From Verrucomicrobiaceae bacterium (lineage in GTDB: Bacteria; Verrucomicrobiota; Verrucomicrobiia; Verrucomicrobiales; Verrucomicrobiaceae): a DNA stretch of 64,000 nucleotides. A model generated the notes under the pieces. It did not search any database and was not told the DNA's origin. It saw nothing but the letters and a program-made list of their open reading frames with translations. The stretch spans positions 1-64,000 of the forward strand of contig JAIXYN010000085.1 in NCBI GenBank assembly GCA_027490195.1, read 5' to 3'. Positions 52,514-60,063 of this stretch are shown here, piece after piece (within the stretch, counting starts at the first letter, position 1; each line of letters opens with the position of its first letter). A program made the position numbers and the translations under genes.

Positions 52514-53241
52514 GATTTTTTTCCTTTGAAAAGATCCTTAACCTTCCCCCAAAAAGAAGTTTTAGGAGAATCCTTTTCGGTATTGTCTTTGCTAGAAGAT
52601 TCTGGGCGAAGCGGTGGAATGGTATTAGTGCGCACTAGTTTGCCATTTTTATCAAATACGTTCGTGTGTCCCTCTTTCGAAAAATCACCTTGAAGGTCAC
52701 CCAGCTTGCCTTTTTCAGTAGCGCCATTTTTTGCCGGAACCGACCCCCACTTGCCACTTAAATCAGTATACCCGTATTCGACTGGCGCTTCGAATTCCTT
52801 CTCGCCAAGAACTTTGGCAGTGCGCGCAGCTATTGGAAACTTGCCTTCGCTAAGTTGAATATTTCCCGTGCGGCATGCTGTGCATATAATCCCATCAGCT
52901 TTAGGATAAAATGGATGGCTTTTAATTTGATTGGCGGCCCATCTTTCATAACGATTTTTACCAGTATTGGAATCAAAGAAGCTGTCAGGAGTTCCATGCA
53001 TGCCAAAGACAAGTTTTGTCGGATTGGCTTTCGCTACTGCAACTAGCTGTTTTTCTATTATTGCATCATCCAAATAATCCGGATGAAAAAATTCCAACAA
53101 GTTAGGTGGCCTATTTGCTGGAGCATCAGCCAACCCCAAGGGGTCGAACGACGTCCAAGGGTTCTGCTTCACATAGGCATAGACATTGGGGCCATCCACA
53201 AACCCCGCCGGGTCTCTTGAGAGCCACACGCCGGTCTCCAA
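52510..53241 (-). CDS. Orphan Rhs C-terminal tip (5'-truncated), candidate toxin
   Basis: 243 aa. Residues 1-37 are the very end of an Rhs core (TGVWLSRDPAGFVDGPNVYAYV and DPLGL), after which comes the variable toxin tip of about 200 residues. The tip has LVFGMHGTPDS (His82) and GIICTACRTGN (Cys123), preceded by hydrophobic residues in both cases, like the HG and xC motifs of clan CD cysteine proteases. No intact Rhs is upstream: the frame begins with a TTG at the edge of a repeat copy (53239-53241), so it is a displaced or orphan cassette. AT content is clearly higher than in neighbours. The gene ends in the coupled lipoprotein gene. The protease reading is a hypothesis. Confidence 0.7.
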   Translation of the reverse strand: METGVWLSRDPAGFVDGPNVYAYVKQNPWTSFDPLGLADAPANRPPNLLEFFHPDYLDDAIIEKQLVAVAKANPTKLVFGMHGTPDSFFDSNTGKNRYERWAANQIKSHPFYPKADGIICTACRTGNIQLSEGKFPIAARTAKVLGEKEFEAPVEYGYTDLSGKWGSVPAKNGATEKGKLGDLQGDFSKEGHTNVFDKNGKLVRTNTIPPLRPESSSKDNTEKDSPKTSFWGKVKDLFKGKKS

Positions 53242-53351
53242 AAAAGATGCCGGGCATCATGTACTCATCACAAGTCGTAAATTATTGTAAATCAATGTTC
53301 GATAGACGCTGCTGCGCCGACCGATCAGGCGCGTGAGCACGGCGGATAAGG
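53238..53351 (-). repeat. Terminal-inverted-repeat element, copy 3 in inverted orientation
   Basis: The minus strand reads CTCACGCGCCTGATCGGTCGG at one side and TGATGCCCGGCATCTTTTTTGG at the other (shown in shorter form: CTCACGCGCCT and GATGCCCGGCATC), matching copies 1 and 2 in reverse. Its terminal repeat abuts the first codons of the truncated Rhs tip (53241). The distal end is not clearly present. The pair copy 2/copy 3 brackets the tip and lipoprotein genes in inverted orientation. Confidence 0.65.
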
Positions 53352-53409
53352 ATCAGGTGCCTCGCAGCAACTGCTGGATTCAAGCTCCGACACGTTTACT
53401 CTGCCTACC

Positions 53410-54294
53410 ATGGCTCAGATCGGCAAACGCAACTCTCTCATCGTCCTCCACAGTACGCCGCACGGCATTTATCTGGATGGGGGGGATCACGGGGAGATTC
53501 TGCTGCCGAACCGTTACATCGCCAAGGGCACCAGCCTGGGCGATGCTTTGGATGTCTTCATCTATCGAGATTCAGAGGATCGCCTCGTGGCCACCACGGA
53601 GACGCCGTTTGCCATGGTGGGCGAATTTGCCACGCTGGAAGTGGTGAGCGTGAACCGCAACATCGGCGCGTTTTTGAACTGGGGCCTGCTGAAGGATCTG
53701 CTGCTGCCGTTTCGTGAACAGGCGGATCAGGTTTATGTAGGAGATAAGGTCGTGGCCTACATCATGCTGGATGAGAAAACGGACCGTATCATCGCCACCA
53801 CGCGCCTGAACCGGCATTTGAGCCGCGAGCGACCGCCTTTCAAGCCGGCGCAGCCTGTGCCGCTGCTCATCACCGCCCGCACCCCGCTGGGTTACAATGC
53901 GATTGTTGCGGGGACGCACATCGGCCTGCTCTACCACAGCAACATCGGGGCTCCGCTTCAGGTCGGACAAAGAATCAACGGTTTCGTCAGCGCCATTCAC
54001 CCCAGTGGCAAGATCGACCTCAGCCTGGATGCTTCGGGCTACCAGCGTGTCGCATCACTGACGGACCGCATTCTCGAAGCGCTCAAGAACAATGGCGGCA
54101 GACTCGACTTTGACGACGACAGCCATCCCGAGGCCATTCGCAGCCATTTCGAAGCCAGCAAAAAGGCGTTCAAGCAGGCACTGGGCTCGCTTTACAAACA
54201 ACGCCGCATTGAGTTCACCCGCCCAGGTATTGCGATCCTGGACATTCGCGCAGCCAAGGACGGGGATTGGGAGCCTTCTGCCAAACGAGGCTGA
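53410..54294 (+). CDS. cvfB: CvfB-like S1-type RNA-binding protein
   Basis: 294 aa. Order as in CvfB/YitL: an N-terminal S1-like fold (IGKRNSLIVLHSTPHGIYLD, ILLPNRYIAKG, DALDVFIYRDSEDRL), a second one (GAFLNWGLLKDLLLPFREQ), a third (GYNAIVAGTHIGLLYHSN), and a C-terminal winged-helix-like part (FEASKKAFKQALGSLYKQRR, IEFTRPGI). CvfB proteins bind RNA and affect virulence or exoprotein genes in Firmicutes; the role here is unknown. The start codon is at 53410; there is no coding link with the upstream repeat. Confidence 0.88.
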   Translation: MAQIGKRNSLIVLHSTPHGIYLDGGDHGEILLPNRYIAKGTSLGDALDVFIYRDSEDRLVATTETPFAMVGEFATLEVVSVNRNIGAFLNWGLLKDLLLPFREQADQVYVGDKVVAYIMLDEKTDRIIATTRLNRHLSRERPPFKPAQPVPLLITARTPLGYNAIVAGTHIGLLYHSNIGAPLQVGQRINGFVSAIHPSGKIDLSLDASGYQRVASLTDRILEALKNNGGRLDFDDDSHPEAIRSHFEASKKAFKQALGSLYKQRRIEFTRPGIAILDIRAAKDGDWEPSAKRG

Positions 54295-54357
54295 TTCAGC
54301 CTGCGACTAGCTTAGATCGGCCCTAGACCGCAGTGATTAGATGTTCGCAAATTTGTA

Positions 54358-54395
54358 AATCAATATTGATTGTTTTACAAATAAAGATATATTTA
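54358..54395 (+). promoter_or_regulatory. AT-rich palindromes upstream of the first PEP-CTERM gene
   Basis: AATCAATATTGATT (54358-54371) is a perfect 14-bp palindrome, followed by TAAAGATATATTTA (54382-54395), 13 bp before the start codon. The latter resembles the palindrome before the next PEP-CTERM gene (TAAATATATATTTA). Either could be an operator; both lie in an otherwise GC-rich genome. Confidence 0.4.
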
Positions 54396-54408
54396 GAGAC
54401 CGTTATTC

Positions 54409-55251
54409 ATGAAGTCTTTAATAAATTGGCGATCTCACACTCTTTTTTTAATTTTTTGGGGCTCCTGCATGCTGGGAAAGCTGGGTGCGACCATCACAGC
54501 CACCAACATAGCGGTCGTCGGCTATGACGATTATCGCGGCACATTTTCAATGATGGCCTTGGGCAACTTGGCTGCGGGCGAAGTCATTTATTTCACCAAC
54601 AATGGCTGGAGCAGCAGCCAAGGAATGTTCAACGGGGCCGATCCGTCACAGGGTGCCGGAAATGAATCTTTGATCAAACTGACTCTGAATGAGTCCATTG
54701 CAGCAGGCAGCGTGATAGCCAGCAATATGGCCAGCAGCGCCTGGACTTGGACCAACAGTGGGGTCATTCCTGGTCAGGTGGAGGGTGCGGCGGTTTTTAG
54801 CGATCTGGCATTCAATTTCGAATCTGATCAAATCTATGCGTTTCAAGCTCATCCTGACAATCCCTTGCTGAATCCCACCCATTTCATCTACGCCCTGCAT
54901 TTTGGCAGTGCGGACTACCCTGGATTTTCTGATTCTGAAGACCCACTCACCGGAGACATCCCCCCCGGTTTGTCAGCATTAGATGGCACCGCTTTTGCCC
55001 ACACCAACTTCTCTTTTCACGGAGACGCCGACGGCAATCATTCTGCCTGGGGGGTGAACATGAATTCATCTGCAATCCAGCAGTTGCTGGCCAATGGAGG
55101 TTCGAAGGCTCAGTGGCTCAGTGCCATCGGCGATAGCAACAACTGGGGCCCGGTATTGAGCCCAGCGGGGGCAGTGCCTGAGCCAACTAAAACGATGCTG
55201 CTGTTTGTCAGTGTCATGGCCGTCTTTTTCAGACACAGCCGTCACAAATGA
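54409..55251 (+). CDS. PEP-CTERM sorted secreted protein
   Basis: 280 aa with a signal peptide ending LGAT. Mature domain of about 220 residues without recognised family; short patterns EVIYFTNNGWSS and NTHFIYALHFGS are typical of beta-rich surface proteins. The C-terminus is the sorting signal: VPEPTK, a hydrophobic segment TMLLFVSVMAVFF, and a basic tail RHSRHK. Such proteins are processed by an exosortase (XrtA-like), which is not in the window. Lower GC than neighbours upstream. Paired with the next PEP-CTERM gene. Confidence 0.85.
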   Translation: MKSLINWRSHTLFLIFWGSCMLGKLGATITATNIAVVGYDDYRGTFSMMALGNLAAGEVIYFTNNGWSSSQGMFNGADPSQGAGNESLIKLTLNESIAAGSVIASNMASSAWTWTNSGVIPGQVEGAAVFSDLAFNFESDQIYAFQAHPDNPLLNPTHFIYALHFGSADYPGFSDSEDPLTGDIPPGLSALDGTAFAHTNFSFHGDADGNHSAWGVNMNSSAIQQLLANGGSKAQWLSAIGDSNNWGPVLSPAGAVPEPTKTMLLFVSVMAVFFRHSRHK

Positions 55252-55272
55252 TGGTCTTTGCTATTTTTATAG

Positions 55273-55286
55273 TAAATATATATTTA
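55273..55286 (+). promoter_or_regulatory. AT-rich palindrome upstream of the second PEP-CTERM gene
   Basis: TAAATATATATTTA, a perfect 14-bp palindrome 41 bp before the start codon, in the 76-bp gap between the two PEP-CTERM genes. It matches the TAAAGATATATTTA element before the first gene at 12 of 14 positions or better, suggesting shared control. Confidence 0.4.
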
Positions 55287-55327
55287 TCCTTGATTGCTTA
55301 AGGGCTGGCAGATAATTTAGGGAGCTT

Positions 55328-56167
55328 TTGATCTCCCGTATTACCAGTGCCTTTGGGTGTCTTGCCTTTCTCTCAGCCCAGCTCTTGGGCGCTGACATCA
55401 TGGTCAATGAGTACTACAATGGCAGCGGGACCGTCAGACCCGGAACCAAGATGGCCAGAGATGAGTTCATCGAATTCGTCATCGTCGGGGAAACCACTGC
55501 TGCAAGCCTGGCCAGCCTCACTTTTGGCGACAGCAACGACGCCACCTCCCAACTGCAAGGGGTGTTTCGTTTCGCCCAGTCAACGCTGCAGCAGGCGCTC
55601 GACAGTGCCCAGCTACTGGCATTTTTGCCTGGGACCATCTTCGTGGTCAAAGGCGTTGATCTAGGCACTCAAAACCTCGGATACGACCCACTGAATGGCA
55701 ATTGGAGCATTGAGCTTGTGGCCGGACAAGGGGCGCTGGACCACCCTGAAACCAAAATCAACAGCAACATCTCCATCGGCAACAACGGTGACACTGTCTG
55801 GATTTCAACCACCACCCCGGTGCGCAATAGCGACACCAGCGGCTTCATTCACGCCATAGGCCATGACGATAATCCAGGGCTGATCGCCACGAATGTCGCC
55901 GCAGTTTTCGGAGCTGAAAACATCCTGCCGTCCACCATTCCAAGTGGCACCTCCATAGCCAACTTCGGAGACACCACGGAATCTCTTGTGGCCACCTCCA
56001 CCGCCACCATGGGGACAGCCAATGGCGGGCAGAATTCGATATGGATCGATGGTCTGAGGTATGTCGGTCTGGCCGCAGCACCCGAACCCAGCCGGAGCAT
56101 GCTTCTCTTGGGCTCTTCAGCGGCTTTTGTTTTTCGGCGACAGCGCAAAGGAGGTCTGTGTGCCTGA
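55328..56167 (+). CDS. PEP-CTERM sorted secreted protein, lamin-tail-like
   Basis: 279 aa. A short signal peptide ends LLGAD. IMVNEYYNGSG then DEFIEFVIVGE resembles the lamin-tail-type opening common in such proteins (INExxxxxxxxDEFIEL). The C-terminus is APEPSRSMLLLGSSAAFVF followed by RRQRKGG, a PEP-CTERM signal. Only a TTG (55328) is available as start, just after GGAG. The strong AAAGGAGGT sequence in its last codons (56147-56155) is discussed at the next gene. Confidence 0.83.
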   Translation: MISRITSAFGCLAFLSAQLLGADIMVNEYYNGSGTVRPGTKMARDEFIEFVIVGETTAASLASLTFGDSNDATSQLQGVFRFAQSTLQQALDSAQLLAFLPGTIFVVKGVDLGTQNLGYDPLNGNWSIELVAGQGALDHPETKINSNISIGNNGDTVWISTTTPVRNSDTSGFIHAIGHDDNPGLIATNVAAVFGAENILPSTIPSGTSIANFGDTTESLVATSTATMGTANGGQNSIWIDGLRYVGLAAAPEPSRSMLLLGSSAAFVFRRQRKGGLCA

Positions 56168-56330
56168 GCCCCGCCCCCAGCGCAGCCGCAGCACGCATGC
56201 GGTGCTAAGCCATGTGCCCGGGCTGGAGCGCTGGTGGATGCCGCCCGCTGCCCCTGTTTCCGCCGCCGCCTCTCCCCGGCACAAGGAACTGCGTTTCCAA
56301 AGTGGCGATCCATTTGAGCGCTTCGCCTTC

Positions 56331-58070
56331 ATGCGATACGCGATCATTGCCCTTTCCATCATCACTCCTGCGATCATCCTCACGACCGCCAATTTCACCC
56401 CTGGACTCGTGCGCCATGACTGGTCTGCTGATCCCATGCAAGAAGTTCGGCGCTCGTTGCAAAGCGGCCAGCAGCATACCGCTCTTGCCTCTTTGAAAGC
56501 TGAAGTTGAACGTTCGCCGCAAAATCCGGAAATTCTCCGCGCCCTGGCCACCTTGGCGGCCGACATTTCCCCGGCGGATGCGCGGCGTTGCTACCACCGG
56601 CTCAATGCCCTTGGTCTTGCCACGGACGCCGACTACGCCGGGCATGCCGCCCTGCTGGCAAAGCTCCACGACTTCACGGGAGCCAAGGCGGTTCTCTCAA
56701 ACATTTCAAAAGAAGCCCAGTCCATGCCCCAGGCACAATATGCCTGGCTGTCCATCTGGCGTGAAGCCGGAGATTTTGCCTCAGTGGCCGATACTTTGGA
56801 AAAGCTGGATGCCCAAGCCCCTTGCGATGTCGAAATCGTCCTGGATCTCGTTCGCAAAGCCGCCTCCGCCAAAACGCCCCGCGACCTTCTGGCCCGCATC
56901 GAAGGCAGCCTGCTCAAAAGCCTGCGCCACTGGATGAGTACCGGACGTGCGCAGGATGTGCTGTCCCTTGCCAAACAGATGGCCACCCTGCCGCTCTGCA
57001 ACAGCGTGCACCGCACGCACATGGCCCAGATCCTCCGCAACCTTCCCGGCACTCCGGTGCAGCACCGTCTGGCAGCCGTGCGCTTTGCCCTGCCAAACCA
57101 GCTCTCCACCGCCGACCAACAGCAACTCCGCACCGATTACGAAAGTGAGATCGCCTGGAGCGGTGGTCTCAGTGCGGAGGAGAAAGATAACGTCGCCATT
57201 TTTCTCCAGTCGCAGAACGAACACGCGCTCATCATCGCCCTGATCAGCGACCGCGAAGCCCTCACGGAGCCCAAGCTCTTCGCCCACCGCTTTGATGCGC
57301 TTCTTGAACTTGGCAAATGGCGCGAAGCGGGGGCCCTGAACGCCGCTCATGGAGCCCCGATACTGCCTCATTCACGCACCCTCGCCCATGCCTTCGCGAC
57401 TCTGCAAAACCGCATGTCGCGAAGCCACACCGTTGAAATCCTGCTCCATGAAGCTCTCAGCGCTTCTCAGCGCGAGAACCGCTCTTTGGACTGCTACGCC
57501 ATTGGTTGTGCTGCAATCGACCACACCCTTCCCAACCTCGCCGCCACTGCTTTTGCCGCCGCGCTCGACATATCCAATGACCGCGCCAAAACCATGCAGG
57601 CCATCGTTCGCAGCGCACGCCAGGGCCGGCTGCCGCTCGACACGCTCATGCGTTCCCTCATCGGCAGTCCCGCCATGCAGGATGAATCCATTCAGGAATC
57701 CCTGATCTACCTCAGCCTGCTCACCAGCCAAAAGGTGGATGCCATGCTCGCCGTCGTTCGCAATCGCCGCCAGATCTCCCCGGAGAACGTTTATCTCCGC
57801 TTCCTCGAAGCCTTGGCCCTGCATCAGCAAGGCCGCTCATTTGAAGCCGCCAGCCTGCTCATTCCCCTGCCGCAGTATCGCTGGCATCAGGGAGAAGCCG
57901 CCGTCCTCGCCAGCATCATCGCTTCGTCTGGAAAAATCGAACGCTCCAGTGCTCTCATCCAACAGATCGATCCCACTCAGCTCCTGCCTGAAGAGCACAA
58001 CCTCTTCGATCCCTGGCGCCATCGCGTCTCCCTCGGCACCGGGTTGGTTGGCAGCATCGGTGCGAAATAG
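56331..58070 (+). CDS. TPR-like membrane-anchored protein
   Basis: 579 aa from ATG 56331, which puts a hydrophobic segment (IIALSIITPAIILTT) at the very N-terminus as signal anchor. The rest is helical and of TPR type (ALASLKAEVERSPQNPEILR, LATLAADISPADARRCYHRL, RSHTVEILLHEALSASQ). An alternative is GTG 56160, which has AAAGGAGGT with a 4-base gap and overlaps the preceding PEP-CTERM stop by 8 bases; it would add 57 cytoplasmic residues. The context suggests a role beside the two PEP-CTERM proteins. No catalytic domain seen. Confidence 0.7.
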   Translation: MRYAIIALSIITPAIILTTANFTPGLVRHDWSADPMQEVRRSLQSGQQHTALASLKAEVERSPQNPEILRALATLAADISPADARRCYHRLNALGLATDADYAGHAALLAKLHDFTGAKAVLSNISKEAQSMPQAQYAWLSIWREAGDFASVADTLEKLDAQAPCDVEIVLDLVRKAASAKTPRDLLARIEGSLLKSLRHWMSTGRAQDVLSLAKQMATLPLCNSVHRTHMAQILRNLPGTPVQHRLAAVRFALPNQLSTADQQQLRTDYESEIAWSGGLSAEEKDNVAIFLQSQNEHALIIALISDREALTEPKLFAHRFDALLELGKWREAGALNAAHGAPILPHSRTLAHAFATLQNRMSRSHTVEILLHEALSASQRENRSLDCYAIGCAAIDHTLPNLAATAFAAALDISNDRAKTMQAIVRSARQGRLPLDTLMRSLIGSPAMQDESIQESLIYLSLLTSQKVDAMLAVVRNRRQISPENVYLRFLEALALHQQGRSFEAASLLIPLPQYRWHQGEAAVLASIIASSGKIERSSALIQQIDPTQLLPEEHNLFDPWRHRVSLGTGLVGSIGAK

Positions 58071-58422
58071 CTTCCATTTTCCCTAGAATGCGGCAACGCT
58101 GGTCGTGGTTTCCCAATAAATCACGCTCATGCCATACGCAATCCCATGCCTGCCGCCACACTCGCCACTTAGGTCATCAGCAACGTCTGCATCATGATCT
58201 TCTCCACCAGTTTAACCAAGGCAGCCGCATCGAAAACGAAATCATTGAGGAGAATTCCAATTGCCGTTAAACCGTCCCATATGCCACCAACGGCGTCCGG
58301 CTACTTGGCAAATCCCTTACCGCACTGAAACGCAAAGGCTTTCACTTCGATCTTAATAAAGGACTGTGGATGCGAGAAACGCATGTAGGTATTCGTCCGT
58401 TTTTCCCGATTACATTTCGTTC
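58071..58422. other. Intergenic region, no supported gene
   Basis: 352 bases between the TPR gene and the histidine kinase gene. A short frame (58088-58270) ends RIENEIIEENSNCR and has a mildly protein-like look, so this might be the remnant of a gene, but nothing is conserved enough to call. No repeat or terminator was identified. Confidence 0.5.
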
Positions 58423-60063
58423 ATGAGTTCCGAGCCTACTGTTGAGTTTTCTGACAAGTCTGTACATGACGACCTGCTGCGTCTCCGCGCGGAGCTGAAC
58501 TTGTACAAGCAGGTCATCGCTGGCAATCGTGATGGCCTTTGGCATCGTGATCTAAACACAGGAATACTCTGGGTTTCCGACCGCTGGTGGGAAATGCTTG
58601 GCTATCCGCCCGAGGATGCTCCAAAGCATCAGGATGACTTCCGTCGTTTGGTCCATCCTGAAGACATCCCCAAGATGGAAATAGCAGTGCGAAGCCACCT
58701 TTCGGCTGAAGCTGACGAATATCGGTGTCAATACCGGCTCAAGGACGGCAACGGCGACTGGCGCACTGTTTTATCCCGAGGTAGGGCGCTGCGTGAGAAA
58801 ACGAGTGGGAACTTCACCCACATCGTCGGTAGCCATTTTGATGTCACCGAGAATGCAGCCAAAGAGCAGGAGGAAAAGCGGCTTGGCCAAGTCTATGATC
58901 GTGTCTTTCATAGCATTCCGCATTTGATCGTGGTCAAAAACGAACTGGACCAGTTCATCTATGTGAACAAAGCGCTTGCCGAATTTTGGGGCGAGAAAGA
59001 TCCCAAGAAGCTAGTCGGAAAATGTGACGCTGACTACAATCCAGACAAAGAGGAGGTGTCAGCTTTTTTGAAGGCTGACGCTGAGGTTCGACGAACGCGC
59101 CAGCCAAAGGTTATTTCAATCGAAAAAAACACGGATTATCAAAAGAAGAAGCATTGGCTCAACACCATTAAGGTCCCTCTTATCAATGACGACGGAACAG
59201 TTTTTGTTGTCATCGTTGCGACCTTTATCGATGATGTGATGGAGATGGCTGAGAAGGTTAAACAACAGGAGGAAGTGCCGAAGCTCGCACGTAATATCGC
59301 CCATAAGTTAGGGACGCGCATTTTCACACTTCGCAACTTAGTCGCTATAACTCATCACGGTGCGGATGAGGATGATCTGAACGCTGCGTTTGATGACATC
59401 ACCCAATTCGCAGAGGACTTTCTGAAATTGACGAGTGCGGACCGCATCGTTCCCCAGCCGTTCAATCTCCTGAGCCTCATTCATGGTGTTCTCAAATCCT
59501 TCGCAGAAAAGGCAAAGATTACGCTTAATGGAGCGGTTGTCAGATCCGGTGGGGATGCCGTCAGCAAGTTTGGGGACCCGCTTCCTTATGAGATGACGGG
59601 AGATTCAACCAAACTCTTCGACGTGTTTGCTGAACTGGCTAAAAATTCGCTCGCGTGGAAAAAAGAGGACACCCATCGAATCAGTGTTTCTGTTCAACCG
59701 CTGCATCTCACACAACCCAGCATGGCCAATCTTCCCGGCACAGGTCGTTATCAAATCATTTTCGAGGACAACGGGCCAGGAGTTCCGCAAAATCAAAAAC
59801 AAAAAATTTTTGAGCCTTTCATTTCAGGACGTGCCGCCAGCCTGGTTCCGGAGAATGGTGACGCCATCACAGCGGCCAAGAATGATCATAGCGGTTCTGG
59901 CACTGGGCTAGGACTGGCCATCGCGGACGAGGTCATGAAATCGCACGGCGGATACATCATGGAAAACGGCACTCCTGGTGCAGGTGCTCGGTTTGTGATT
60001 ACGTTAATGAAAAGACCTCCTGAACAAAATGTGATCCGACATTCAAGCACCACACATCCCTGA
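58423..60063 (+). CDS. PAS-containing sensor histidine kinase
   Basis: 546 aa, cytoplasmic (no membrane segment). A first PAS domain at about residues 30-142 (DGLWHRDLNTGILWVSDRWW, FRRLVHPEDIP, YRCQYRLKDGNGDWR) and a second at 155-270 (FHSIPHLIVVKNELDQFIYV). The H-box is ARNIAHKLGTRIFTLR with His294 and an unusual Lys after His. The ATPase core has N-box FAELAKNSLAW, G1 EDNGPGVP and G2 GSGTGLGLAIADEV. Stop and start with the next gene overlap by TGATG (60061-60065). A start GTG at 58366 would add 19 residues. The signal is unknown. Confidence 0.9.
   Translation: MSSEPTVEFSDKSVHDDLLRLRAELNLYKQVIAGNRDGLWHRDLNTGILWVSDRWWEMLGYPPEDAPKHQDDFRRLVHPEDIPKMEIAVRSHLSAEADEYRCQYRLKDGNGDWRTVLSRGRALREKTSGNFTHIVGSHFDVTENAAKEQEEKRLGQVYDRVFHSIPHLIVVKNELDQFIYVNKALAEFWGEKDPKKLVGKCDADYNPDKEEVSAFLKADAEVRRTRQPKVISIEKNTDYQKKKHWLNTIKVPLINDDGTVFVVIVATFIDDVMEMAEKVKQQEEVPKLARNIAHKLGTRIFTLRNLVAITHHGADEDDLNAAFDDITQFAEDFLKLTSADRIVPQPFNLLSLIHGVLKSFAEKAKITLNGAVVRSGGDAVSKFGDPLPYEMTGDSTKLFDVFAELAKNSLAWKKEDTHRISVSVQPLHLTQPSMANLPGTGRYQIIFEDNGPGVPQNQKQKIFEPFISGRAASLVPENGDAITAAKNDHSGSGTGLGLAIADEVMKSHGGYIMENGTPGAGARFVITLMKRPPEQNVIRHSSTTHP

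Noticed and set aside
51671-53351. Repeat copies considered as integron attC sites
   Set aside because: The ends do not carry the RYYYAAC/GTTRRRY core sites, and no integrase gene is in the window.
54409-56167. Exosortase expected beside the PEP-CTERM genes
   Set aside because: No multi-pass membrane protein with the exosortase Cys/Arg/His pattern is present near them; PEP-CTERM proteins are usually processed by an enzyme encoded elsewhere.
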